This document shows, in pieces, positions 18,901-27,097 of a stretch of DNA of 51,652 nucleotides. The notes under the pieces are model-generated. The model saw only the letters and a list, made by a program, of their open reading frames with translations. It was not told the DNA's origin and searched no databases. The position numbers and the translations under genes were made by a program. Source of the DNA: Treponema sp. (GTDB lineage: Bacteria > Spirochaetota > Spirochaetia > Treponematales > Treponemataceae); the NCBI GenBank assembly GCA_017617145.1, contig JAFZWX010000062.1:1-51652 (forward strand), read 5' to 3'. Each line of letters opens with the position of its first letter. Position 1 is the stretch's first letter.

Positions 18901-21900
18901 GAATTCCCTTACATTCTTACAGACATAAAAGGCAATGCACTTGAAAAAGCTGCTTCAAAGGTTGCTTCACTTTCTTACAAGCTTTCTCGCGAAGAATGGA
19001 CTGTGATTCATGAGCAGAGTGTAGATAATACTCTGTACACACGCTACGAACGTGAGGATATTGAAGAAACGTCTGGTACAATTTCTGTGGGTGATGCAGC
19101 TACCGGAAAGCTTGCAATTACTCCTGCTAATTCCGGCTGGTACACACTCACCCTAACAGGTACAGATAAAGACGGTTCAAGCGTAATTACAAATTTCGGC
19201 TTTTATGTTACAGGTGGAGATTCATACCGCTACAACAACTATAACTCTGAATCTATAACTCTTACTCCAGAGCAGTCACAATATAATCCGGGAGACAAGG
19301 CACAGATTCTTATGGAAAGCCCGCTCCCTGCAGGTGACTATCTTATTACCGTTGAACGCGAAGGAATCTTTACAGAAGAAATCAAACATTTTGATTCTCC
19401 TGCAAATGTAATCGAAGTTCCTGTTGCTTCAAATTATGTTCCTGTTTTTTATGTTGCAGTTTCTTCTTATTCAGTCCGTCAGGGAGAACCGACTCACCAG
19501 TATGGAGAACCAGATCTCGACAAGCCTAAGGGATACTTTGGTGTAACACCTGTTTTTGTAAATCCTTATGTGCGTGCCTTCTCTGTTGCTGTAGAAACAG
19601 ACAAACCTACATATAAGCCGGGCGAAACAGCTACAATTACTCTTACTGCAACTAAAGGCGGAAAACCTTTGAGTAATGCAGAACTTACTGTTATGGCCGT
19701 AGACCGCGGAGTTCTGGATGTTATCAATTATCATGTTCAAAATCCTATTGAATATTTTTATAACAGTTATAACTATCCTTTGCGTGTTCGTGGCGGCGAT
19801 TCCCGTGCAATGCTTATGGATCCGGTTACTTACAGTATAAAGGATTTGCAGGGCGGCGATGAGGATGAAGAAAAGGATGAAGATGAACGTAAAGACTTCA
19901 GACCTACTGCAGTTTTTGAACCTGTCGTAATGACAGACAAAAACGGTAAAGCAACTGTGACTTTTAAAGTTCCAGACAGCCTTACTACATATCGGATTAC
20001 AGCATTTGGTGTTATAGATGATTTGTTCTCTCTTAAAGAAGAAGAGTTTACTGTTCAGAATCCTATAAACATTCAGCAGGTACAGCCGCGAAAGCTTCGT
20101 GAACGTGATACTGCAGAATGTGGTGTTCTCATTACAAATCTTGATGCCAAAGGCCACGAAGTTACAATTTCTCTTGAAACTCGGACACCTACAAAGAACA
20201 CAAACCAGGATGAACGCGAAGGCCGCATTACTGTTCCTGGAAAAGCGTTTGTTGATGGAGATTCTTCTGCTAAGGTTTACGTTGCTCCGGGAGATTCTTC
20301 TGTCGTTTACTTTAATGTTGGTGCCGAAGAACAAGGAACTGTTGAGCTTGTTTATACTGTCACTTCTGATATTCTGAATGAAAAACTGAACTCGCCGATT
20401 AAGATTGAAAAGACTTATACTTACGAAACAGTTGCAACACTTGGTACAATCAGTAATGAAGAGGATGCGGCTAGTGCAAAAGAGCTGCTGACAATTCCGG
20501 GATTTGCTAAAGACGGTCGCGGAGATTTGTCGTTTACAATTGATGCAACTCGTCTTGGCATGCTTGGCGGCGCAGTGAACTACCTGTTTGATTATCCGTA
20601 CGGATGTCTGGAACAGCAGTCTTCACGCATTCTTCCTCTAATTGCTTTTGGTGATTATATTGATGTATTTGGCCTAGACTCAAAAATTGCCGACATTGAT
20701 AAACTTGTTAAATCATATCTTAGCACCTGGGGAATGTATCAACTTGAAAACGGCGGTTTCCCTTACTGGCCTTCGGGTGAAAATGCTTCGCTTTATGTAA
20801 GCCTGCGCATGGCTTATATTTATGCACTTGGTCTTGAACGAAGCTACAAGCCTGAAGATTTTGGTTATGATATTGAAAAACTTTTGGATTATTTAAGAAG
20901 AGAACTTTCTTCAAACAAAGATATCCTCTATGACTACGAAAGAGCGTACGCCTGCTATATTCATGCTTTACTTGGAAAAACCGAAATGAATACACAACTT
21001 GAAAGTCTTTATGCAAAACGCAGGGATTTGAATCTTTCTACAAACGCACTCATGGCTCTTGCTTATATTGCAAAAGGTGATCATATCGAAGGACCAAATA
21101 AAGCAAATACTATTGCACAGGAAATCCGTACATATCTTAAACTTGATGGACGAACTGTAACAGTTATTCCTAAAACAAAAAGCAATATGTGGGAATGGTA
21201 CAATTCTGATGCTGAACAAATGGCTCTTATTCTCCAGTTGCTTTGCACGATAAATCCACAAGATCAGATGGTTGATAAGCTTATTTATACATTGCTGCAA
21301 AACCAGAGTCATGGTTACTGGAATAATACTGCTACAACAAGCCGCGTACTCGAAGCAATTTATACTTACATAAAAGGCCGCAAGTTAGATGAAACTAACT
21401 ACACCGCTGTTGTTTCTATTGAAGGAACAAAGCTCTTGAGCGGAAGCTTTAATGGTGCAACTGCTAAACCTAAGACACTCAGGCTGCCGTTCGAGGATGA
21501 AATGATTTCTGGTCTTCCAAAAGACACACCTGCAACTGTTTCATTCCAGAAAAATGGGCAGGGTAACCTTTACTATACAATGGAAATGCGCTACGCAATG
21601 CCAGATGAATATCTTACAGCACGCGAAGAAGGATTAAAGGTTGAATACACAATTATAGATGCAGAAACCGGTGAAGTTGTAAATAAGTCTGACAGCACTG
21701 ACTGTCTTTTGAATCTTACAAGCGGAAAAATTTATAAAGCATCTATAAAACTTGAATCTCATAAGGCGAGGGATTATGTTGCTCTTCGTGCACCAATTCC
21801 TTCAGGGGCTGAAATTCTTGATTCTTCGTTAGTAACAACTGGAACTGTTGATGATGCTAACGAATACTCATGGCGACACTGGCTCAGCAACAAGACAATC

Positions 21901-22077
21901 CGCGATAACGAAGTTCAGTTCTTCTGGGATTCTTTTGGTTCGGGAACAACAACTGTAAACTTTACGTTCAGGGCTACAAGGCGTGGTATTTATCCTGTTC
22001 CTCCTGTTCAGGCTGAATGTATGTATGAACCAGAAAACTTCGGACGCAGCGACGGATATCTTTGTATAATTGAATAA
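15973..22077 (+). CDS. Alpha-2-macroglobulin family lipoprotein (thioester type)
   Basis: A 2034-residue periplasmic lipoprotein of the bacterial A2M (YfhM/YfaS) family, thought to trap proteases that breach the envelope. It has a lipobox LFVSC (Cys23), a string of MG beta-sandwich domains including the MG1-like VLFSQPVRSL region, a macroglobulin repeat RGVYRPGETVTFRG, then TDKPTYKPGETATITLTA. The thioester motif YGCLEQQ has its Cys at about residue 1545, and the alpha/alpha-toroid thioester domain and a C-terminal domain follow. An acidic linker (GGDEDEEKDEDE) lies near 1295. The length exceeds the ~1650 of E. coli YfhM, with extra N-terminal sequence. Its stop abuts the PBP1C start, the classic partner. 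Confidence 0.93.
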   Translation: MNKTTFCRTGLLLAALSLLFVSCGKKNAGTGAASSTATSIASKSNIKTITVKAEGGTATFDSMLSFFNPDYSPQTPDDITTTDTNSTVDKKSKKEKESTSVIQKIKNLSEYKHKYSAERKTFITYTPKKEEVDDELLKSKPFTIEDWGPKTSIVSEDKFPTFYVLFSQPVRSLSALDAPSGTSEFVSITPALKGTFHWYGTQHISFEAEEAADPSVEYTITVNSQLKSIYGNTIQGATTFTTKAEPVKLKYIWGGYIKETLADYDNTTGALPAYENRVLVRTNYLLKAESLANKLVIKGGDRLYTSQEISIEPDFSNKSFSWWNNEPECDKENGTTNTFIVTINAPIPHNSQIELRTTDDSKTYSYKTLQPFDRVRISDYTDYTDGNMGNPLKIVFSQIPDEQSILDNITVHDKDDNILSLSKDNIIINGRYLTIHSLPLELDSDYRLFIQSGFKDIYGQIYCNGEYTYYYYFKTRPVKAYVNYLDYGARMLEAQYPHKLIYEHQNVENTSFYEVRTVANPLYTSTEGVLFNNKTMISDSVKNQRHFEEIDLDQYLTNGYGFVRFDASTEFWDMDRWSEEKFLNEQKNTLTIQVTDLGITTRMGINRAVVMVRSLSTNKPIADADVYILDECSKQAGNPLNHIIAQGKTDNNGLAIINYTEEQIIAYENNHNYDYSYQDNLTVYVAKGDDKAVFTPTSHNSWRDGVTTSSRHDARKAIQRTFMFVDRGVYRPGETVTFRGIDKDQVLGALLVHNGSYTINVEEGWWNGEKITDEISGTLSESGGFYGSFKIPDDQKPGYYTIKYHRNGADEYSVERINFQIAEFERVKTAASITIPEITYYSGDTLTAELSAEYLAGGALSGAGYKTVWYKQAYDISFETPETKGYSFGPDLYSYRTYYSDEKGKLSSEGKASLSCNTEKITDGSTYTYRIESSVTDISNQQISTAASITVHPAKFYVGVRKPSESYGFIKTKTKVEFPYILTDIKGNALEKAASKVASLSYKLSREEWTVIHEQSVDNTLYTRYEREDIEETSGTISVGDAATGKLAITPANSGWYTLTLTGTDKDGSSVITNFGFYVTGGDSYRYNNYNSESITLTPEQSQYNPGDKAQILMESPLPAGDYLITVEREGIFTEEIKHFDSPANVIEVPVASNYVPVFYVAVSSYSVRQGEPTHQYGEPDLDKPKGYFGVTPVFVNPYVRAFSVAVETDKPTYKPGETATITLTATKGGKPLSNAELTVMAVDRGVLDVINYHVQNPIEYFYNSYNYPLRVRGGDSRAMLMDPVTYSIKDLQGGDEDEEKDEDERKDFRPTAVFEPVVMTDKNGKATVTFKVPDSLTTYRITAFGVIDDLFSLKEEEFTVQNPINIQQVQPRKLRERDTAECGVLITNLDAKGHEVTISLETRTPTKNTNQDEREGRITVPGKAFVDGDSSAKVYVAPGDSSVVYFNVGAEEQGTVELVYTVTSDILNEKLNSPIKIEKTYTYETVATLGTISNEEDAASAKELLTIPGFAKDGRGDLSFTIDATRLGMLGGAVNYLFDYPYGCLEQQSSRILPLIAFGDYIDVFGLDSKIADIDKLVKSYLSTWGMYQLENGGFPYWPSGENASLYVSLRMAYIYALGLERSYKPEDFGYDIEKLLDYLRRELSSNKDILYDYERAYACYIHALLGKTEMNTQLESLYAKRRDLNLSTNALMALAYIAKGDHIEGPNKANTIAQEIRTYLKLDGRTVTVIPKTKSNMWEWYNSDAEQMALILQLLCTINPQDQMVDKLIYTLLQNQSHGYWNNTATTSRVLEAIYTYIKGRKLDETNYTAVVSIEGTKLLSGSFNGATAKPKTLRLPFEDEMISGLPKDTPATVSFQKNGQGNLYYTMEMRYAMPDEYLTAREEGLKVEYTIIDAETGEVVNKSDSTDCLLNLTSGKIYKASIKLESHKARDYVALRAPIPSGAEILDSSLVTTGTVDDANEYSWRHWLSNKTIRDNEVQFFWDSFGSGTTTVNFTFRATRRGIYPVPPVQAECMYEPENFGRSDGYLCIIE

Positions 22078-24342
22078 ATGATTACACTTAATAAAAAAGG
22101 ACGGATAACAATTGGCATAGTGCTTGGTTTGTTTGCAATAATTATTGCATTCAACCTTGCACTGCTTTTTGTTCCGGCTGATTATCTTAAGGACCTGGAA
22201 ACCCGCCCCTACTCTACAGTTTATTATGACTCCAAAGGAGAGCTTTTACAGGTAACCTCATTGCCCGACGGTGGACGGCGCGAAAAACTTGAAAGCACAG
22301 ATATAACCCGCCTTGCAAAAAAAGTTTTTATAAAAGCCGAAGACAAGCGTTTTTATTTACACAATGGAGTTGATTATGCAGCGCTTGTTAGTGCCCTTGT
22401 TCAAAATGCACGCGGCCATCAAATAGTTCGCGGCGGTTCGACAATTACAATGCAGCTTGTAAAAATGCAGGATGAAGACAAAAGCCTTACTGTTAGCCGT
22501 AAGCTTCACGATATTTTTTATGCACTGGTAATTGAAGCAAAGCACACAAAACAAAGGATTTTTGAAGCCTATATAAACAACCTTTATTTTGGACATGGTG
22601 CAACAGGACTTGCTTCGGCAGCAAGAACATATTACGGGCGCATGGCAGACTCTTTAAATGCTCAGGAGCTTTGCTGTCTTGCGGTAATTCCAAGAAATCC
22701 TACAGCTTATGATCCAATAAAGAATGCAGAAAACTGTGCCCAGCGGGCGTGCGAGCTTTATAATAAGATTTTTCATAAAAAAAAGAGTGTGCAGGAGTTT
22801 GCAGATTTTTTACCGCACAAACTTTTTTCTTACCCATACGAAGCGCCACATTATATAAGATATCTGGAGCATCAGGTAAATGCTATTGAAACACAAAATG
22901 TCGACACCCATAAAGTTTCACTTTCAATAAACCTGGAACTTCAAAAATACGCACAGCAGATTTTAAATGACGCGTTACTTCAGGCAGAAGGCAGCCGCAT
23001 TTCTAATGCAAGTCTTTTATTAATAGAAAATAAAACAGGAACTCCTCTAGCGTGGGTTGGTAGTGCAGATTTTTTTGATGAAAAACACAATGGCCAGATT
23101 GACGGAGTTCTGGTAAACAATCAACCGGGAAGTTCAATGAAGCCATTTTTATATGCGCTGGCACTCGAAACAAAAGATGAAAATGGGGTCCCTCTTTTTA
23201 CGCCAGCCTCAATTCTTGCAGATATTCCACAGGAATTTGGAGAAGATAAGCTGTACATTCCTTCGAACTTTAACAACCGTTATAACGGACCTGTACGCCT
23301 TAGGATAGCACTTGCTTCCAGCCTTAATGTTCCTGCAGTTTATGTTCTGAACACACTTGGTGTAGATAATTATCTTGAACGGCTTTACACACTTGGTTTT
23401 GAATCGCTGCACCACACAGGAAAAAATGCAGATTTAGGACTTGCTCTTGGAGCAGGAGAAGTTTCTCTTAATGAACTTGTCCCCGCCTTTGCAGTTTTTG
23501 TCCGTGATGGAATCGCCTTTGACGGTTCGCAGGTTTATGAGCCAGACACCGCACGACTTATTTGTTCTATACTTTCCGACAAGGGAGCCCGTGCGCTGGG
23601 CTTTGGTTATACACAAACCTTTGAAACCTCATATCCTGCAATTTTTAAAACCGGAACTTCTAATCAGTATCAGAACATTATAGCTCTTGGTGCGACTAAG
23701 GATTATTCAATTGGTGTATGGATGGGAAACTTTGATGGCCAAACTGTTATGGGAAAAACCGGAAGCAGTCTTCCTGCCTGGTGTGCAAAAAAAATGCTTG
23801 ATTATCTTTACGGAGAAAAAGGTCCTTCTGCTGACAAGCTTAAACAGATGGAATTCGCAGAACCTGTAAACTGGAGCAAACAGAAAATCTGTTCTCTTTC
23901 CGGAATGCGTGCCGGTCCTGATTGTCCTGCTACAGTTTATGAATATTGTCTTAACAATACCGAACAACAACTAGAACAATGTAACTGGCACAAAAAAACT
24001 GATGATGGAAAACTGCAAACTTTATATCCTTCGGAGTATCAGCAATGGGCCAGAACTACAAAACCAGATATTCAGATTAATTACAATACAACACCTCTTA
24101 GCATTCAGACACCAAAAAACAATGCGGTCTTTTATTATTCAGAATTACACAAAGAAAAACAGGCTGTGAGTGTAGAAGTTTTTGGAGGTGCAAAAGACAC
24201 GCTCCAGATTTTTTATGATGATATTCTTTATGATGAAGTTTCCAGACCATTTACGTTCCAGCTGCCGGTTGAACGAGGCGAACATAACTGCCGTGTGGTT
24301 TGCGGGGATGAAAGCTGCAGTATTAACTTTGTAGTAAAATAG
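22078..24342 (+). CDS. pbpC: Penicillin-binding protein 1C
   Basis: A 754-residue bifunctional peptidoglycan synthase. A signal anchor (about 10-33) precedes a GT51 glycosyltransferase with catalytic Glu88 in KAEDKRFYLHNG and RGGSTITMQLVKM. The transpeptidase has the SxxK motif SSMK (Ser352, Lys355), SSLN as a likely SxN motif and KTGT at 524-527. A C-terminal BiPBP_C-like beta domain closes the protein. It begins on the base after the A2M stop codon. PBP1C and A2M are paired in many Gram-negatives, where PBP1C is thought to repair the wall after damage. Its TAG stop is shared with a repeat element (see 24341). Confidence 0.95.
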   Translation: MITLNKKGRITIGIVLGLFAIIIAFNLALLFVPADYLKDLETRPYSTVYYDSKGELLQVTSLPDGGRREKLESTDITRLAKKVFIKAEDKRFYLHNGVDYAALVSALVQNARGHQIVRGGSTITMQLVKMQDEDKSLTVSRKLHDIFYALVIEAKHTKQRIFEAYINNLYFGHGATGLASAARTYYGRMADSLNAQELCCLAVIPRNPTAYDPIKNAENCAQRACELYNKIFHKKKSVQEFADFLPHKLFSYPYEAPHYIRYLEHQVNAIETQNVDTHKVSLSINLELQKYAQQILNDALLQAEGSRISNASLLLIENKTGTPLAWVGSADFFDEKHNGQIDGVLVNNQPGSSMKPFLYALALETKDENGVPLFTPASILADIPQEFGEDKLYIPSNFNNRYNGPVRLRIALASSLNVPAVYVLNTLGVDNYLERLYTLGFESLHHTGKNADLGLALGAGEVSLNELVPAFAVFVRDGIAFDGSQVYEPDTARLICSILSDKGARALGFGYTQTFETSYPAIFKTGTSNQYQNIIALGATKDYSIGVWMGNFDGQTVMGKTGSSLPAWCAKKMLDYLYGEKGPSADKLKQMEFAEPVNWSKQKICSLSGMRAGPDCPATVYEYCLNNTEQQLEQCNWHKKTDDGKLQTLYPSEYQQWARTTKPDIQINYNTTPLSIQTPKNNAVFYYSELHKEKQAVSVEVFGGAKDTLQIFYDDILYDEVSRPFTFQLPVERGEHNCRVVCGDESCSINFVVK

Positions 24343-24454
24343 ATTGTCGGGTCAAGCCCGACAATGACAAGCCTTTGTGTCATTCCCGTGCTTGTAATTT
24401 GTGTCATTCCCGTGCTTGTAATTTGTGTCATTCCCGTGCTTGACACGGGAATCT
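24341..24454. repeat. Palindromic repeat cluster with tandem partial copies
   Basis: It comprises one inverted 29-bp unit (24341-24369), a short spacer, two tandem 24-base partial units (24378-24401, 24402-24425) and one full unit (24426-24454). The full units share TGTC, a 9-bp arm, CTTGA, the complementary arm and CT with the pair near 10290. The partial units keep TGTCATTCCCGTGCTTG and then lose the second arm. The outer ends overlap the TAG stop codons of pbpC (plus) and the PII-like gene (minus). Confidence 0.9.
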
Positions 24455-25106
24455 ATTTTCCTAACAAACTGAAGCTCTCAGCATGATTACTAAAAATAAT
24501 TCCACTACCAGCCTTTTCAAAACATGCTAAAGAAGACACTGCCTGAACAATTGCATCCTTTTTATCGTGAGGAACTAAAATCATGAGCATTTCTTTTTCT
24601 GGAACAATTTCTACACCAAAGAAAGTTGCATCACCTTCTTTTGCTGTTCCTCTTGCTCCTATGATTGTTCCACCGCCCGCTCCTGCTTTTCGTGCGGCTG
24701 CCATTGCATCTTCTGCATAGCCTTTGTTTACAATTATATTTATCATTTCATAGTTTTCCATATTATCTTCTCCTGAATTTTCTGTTGTGGTTTCTGAGTT
24801 TTTTCCTATACCGCCTGCTTTTATAAATCCGTTTACATCAAGTATCACCAGAAGACCAAAGTGTGTTTTTTTTGTATTGCAGGCCTGTTCAATTTTTTCA
24901 CAAACCTTTTGTGCAATATCACGCTCAACAATATTTATTGTAATATCTTTAGAGGTATCGCCAAGTCCAAGCAGCTGCAACACACTATTAGAAGCAGTTC
25001 CGCGTCCCATAATAATGGTACCTCCACCAGCACCTGCTTCCTTTGCGGCATTCGTTATAAGTTCCCCGCTATTGTGAGGAACAATACACATAATAAGCTT
25101 ATACAC
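24453..25106 (-). CDS. Tandem PII-like signalling protein
   Basis: A 217-residue protein made of two PII/GlnB-like ferredoxin-fold domains (about 1-98 and 118-212). Each has the core KEAGAGGGTIIMGRG or KAGAGGGTIIGARG, and they are joined by an acidic Ser/Thr-rich linker. Ordinary PII proteins are single-domain trimers of ~110 residues. The GTG at 25106 is preferred because AAAGGAGG lies five bases upstream; the GTG at 25112 would sit against that site. The gene overlaps the DUF1538 gene by eight bases, so the two are translated together. A regulatory role on that membrane protein is likely but inferred. Confidence 0.85.
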   Translation of the reverse strand: MYKLIMCIVPHNSGELITNAAKEAGAGGGTIIMGRGTASNSVLQLLGLGDTSKDITINIVERDIAQKVCEKIEQACNTKKTHFGLLVILDVNGFIKAGGIGKNSETTTENSGEDNMENYEMINIIVNKGYAEDAMAAARKAGAGGGTIIGARGTAKEGDATFFGVEIVPEKEMLMILVPHDKKDAIVQAVSSLACFEKAGSGIIFSNHAESFSLLGK

Positions 25107-26577
25107 TTTCACCTCCTTTATTATTTCTTGAGGTCTTTATTTTATAAATTATTCCCATTATCTGAATAGCAATAAGCGGCATCATTGCAACAAGCGCAAT
25201 TACTCCAAAGGAATCGCTTGAACCGGAACTACTGTTAGCTGCACCTAACGCAAATGAAAGTACAAAGGTTGATGTAAGAGGGCCGGAAGCAACTCCGCCA
25301 GAATCGAACGCAATTCCTGTAAAAAGCTCGGGACTAAAAAACATTAAAAGCATAGAAACAGCGTATCCAGGAATCAGAAGCCATTTCATATTAAAGCCCG
25401 AAATAGCACGCCACATAGAAAGCCCAATTGCAATTGCTGTACCAACAGAAAGAAAAACAAGAAGCATTTTTCGTTTGATTGTACCACCGCTGACATTTTC
25501 TACCTGTTCACTTAGACACCATACTGCAGGCTCGGCACAAACAATTATTGCTCCAAGTATCAGGCCTGTAAGAATAAGCATAAAGAACCAGATTCCCCCA
25601 CGTTCAAACGCAAGCAAACCAAAGGCTTCACCAAGCTGCTTGCCTGTCTGCATAAAACCACCGTATACTCCACCAAGAAAAACTGCAAGACCAGCAAAGC
25701 TGTACACAAAACCAATAAGCATACGAATTACCTGGCGGGCAGTCATTTTTAAAAGAAAAATCTGGAAGATGATGAACAAGCAAAAAAGAGGTGCTATTGA
25801 GGTGAGGGATTCGTGTAAGGCAGATGCGATTATGCCAACATCTGGTACAGTTGTAACCGTGGCCACAGCGGTCCCTGAGCCTGTCGAAGGGGTTGAAGGG
25901 CCCATAAAGATTGCATACACCACCACAGCAAGTACCGGCCCTATAGACGAAACTCCGGTAAGACCAAACGAATTATTATCTTTTCCAGCACGAACAGAAG
26001 AAACACCAAGTCCAAGTGCCATAATGAACGGGACAGTCATAGGACCGGTTGTTGCTCCTCCGGAATCGAAACCTATTGCTATAAACGAATCAGGTGCGAA
26101 AAATGCAACTACAAAAAGAATTGTATAAGAAATAAAAAGCGTCCACTTTAAAGAAAGATTTACAACAGTGCGAAGCAGACCAAGCATTATAAAAATGCCT
26201 ACTCCACCTGCAATTACAAAAGTAAATGCCAGCTTATTTACAAACGGAAAAACACCGCGTACCTGATCTCCAAAAACCTGAATATCTGGTTCGGCAGCAG
26301 TAACAATAAAACCAATTATAAACGCACTTACAAGCAGCAGCGGAAGACTTTTCTTTTCGGTAAGGGCTGCACCACAACGTTCACCCATCGGCTGAATACC
26401 AAGATCAACACCCAAAAGAAATATGGTAAGTCCGATTATCAGCAAAAGTCCGCTTACAAAAAACTTCAACAAGAGCGACAGTTCCAGCGGTACAATAGTA
26501 AGTCCCAGCAAAAACACAATCGTCATAACGGGAAAAAAAGATACTGCAGTTTCTTTAAATTTATGAAGAATATTCAT
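25099..26577 (-). CDS. DUF1538 family membrane protein
   Basis: A 492-residue integral membrane protein with two internally similar halves. Each half carries a motif of the form PDSFIAIGFDSGGATTGPMT and PELFTGIAFDSGGVASGPLT, with about twelve membrane segments overall. The FDSGG-xxGP repeats suggest a pseudo-symmetric transporter with two re-entrant substrate or ion loops; the substrate is unknown. It is coupled to a tandem PII-like protein. A palindromic repeat (25870-25892) is translated inside it as GPSTPSTGSGT, in a loop between membrane segments. Another repeat copy lies just before its ATG, where a normal ribosome-binding site is not obvious. Confidence 0.88.
   Translation of the reverse strand: MNILHKFKETAVSFFPVMTIVFLLGLTIVPLELSLLLKFFVSGLLLIIGLTIFLLGVDLGIQPMGERCGAALTEKKSLPLLLVSAFIIGFIVTAAEPDIQVFGDQVRGVFPFVNKLAFTFVIAGGVGIFIMLGLLRTVVNLSLKWTLFISYTILFVVAFFAPDSFIAIGFDSGGATTGPMTVPFIMALGLGVSSVRAGKDNNSFGLTGVSSIGPVLAVVVYAIFMGPSTPSTGSGTAVATVTTVPDVGIIASALHESLTSIAPLFCLFIIFQIFLLKMTARQVIRMLIGFVYSFAGLAVFLGGVYGGFMQTGKQLGEAFGLLAFERGGIWFFMLILTGLILGAIIVCAEPAVWCLSEQVENVSGGTIKRKMLLVFLSVGTAIAIGLSMWRAISGFNMKWLLIPGYAVSMLLMFFSPELFTGIAFDSGGVASGPLTSTFVLSFALGAANSSSGSSDSFGVIALVAMMPLIAIQIMGIIYKIKTSRNNKGGESV
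25870..25892. repeat. Palindromic-family repeat inside the DUF1538 gene
   Basis: GGTCCCTGAGCCTGTCGAAG, followed by GGG, is read in frame on the minus strand as part of GPSTPSTGSGT. The same core occurs at 26586-26607 and 33226-33251 and, diverged, at 5935-6021. Confidence 0.85.
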
Positions 26578-26585
26578 GCTTTAGC

Positions 26586-26620
26586 GGTCCCTGAGCCTGT
26601 CGAAGGGTGCCCGACAATCT
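26586..26620. repeat. Repeat copy in the DUF1538 leader fused to half of a second repeat
   Basis: A full core copy (26586-26607) lies 9 bases upstream of the DUF1538 ATG. It is directly joined to the right half (GCCCGACAATCT) of the 29-bp palindrome family. AGGGA within the repeat is the nearest candidate ribosome-binding sequence for DUF1538. Confidence 0.75.
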
Positions 26621-26621
26621 C

Positions 26622-27092
26622 TTAAATAAATGCCTTCCAGCCTTTTTTTTCGATTCCACTTACCCAGGCAGCAGCATATTTTTTAGCACCTTCAAGATCA
26701 TGGTCGCGATAGTTTCCGCACTCTTGTTCTGTTGTAGCTGGAACAGGTTTATCCCAGACTGCAACCTTCTTAAGAACATTCATAATATGACCGGCAATTT
26801 CTTCTTCTGAGCGGTCACCCCAGACTGTAAAATAAAAGCCTGTTCTGCAACCCATCGGAGAAAGATCTATTACACCTTCCATTTCGTCGCGGATATATTC
26901 TGCCATAAGATGCTCAAGTGTATGAATTGCACCTGTAGACATAAACTCTTTGTTAGGCTGGCAAAAACGAATATCAAACTTTGTAACAATATCACCCTTT
27001 TCTCCGACCTTCTTAGCTGCAAGACGAACAAAAGGAGCAGTTACTTTTGTATGATCAAGATTAAAAGAATCTACATTATATTTTTTTTCCAT
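26622..27092 (-). CDS. luxS: S-ribosylhomocysteine lyase
   Basis: A 156-residue LuxS that converts S-ribosylhomocysteine to homocysteine and DPD, the precursor of autoinducer-2. It has the metal motif HTLEH, the third ligand Cys in EQECGNY, the catalytic Cys in SPMGCRTGFY and the N-terminal SFNLDHTKVTAPFVRL, over the standard length. It follows mtnN after five bases, so the two steps of S-adenosylhomocysteine recycling are in one operon. GAGG lies about 10 bases before the ATG. The downstream DUF1538 gene may be in the same transcript, but a repeat separates them. Confidence 0.97.
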   Translation of the reverse strand: MEKKYNVDSFNLDHTKVTAPFVRLAAKKVGEKGDIVTKFDIRFCQPNKEFMSTGAIHTLEHLMAEYIRDEMEGVIDLSPMGCRTGFYFTVWGDRSEEEIAGHIMNVLKKVAVWDKPVPATTEQECGNYRDHDLEGAKKYAAAWVSGIEKKGWKAFI

Positions 27093-27097
27093 AAATC

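Noticed and set aside
19471..20334. Long open frame on the minus strand inside the A2M gene
   Set aside because: It is a low-complexity shadow of the plus-strand coding sequence, without a ribosome-binding site or recognisable family motifs.
24378..24454. Tandem repeat resembling a small CRISPR array
   Set aside because: The units are directly adjacent with no spacers, only three are present and they belong to the dispersed palindrome family. No cas gene is in the window.
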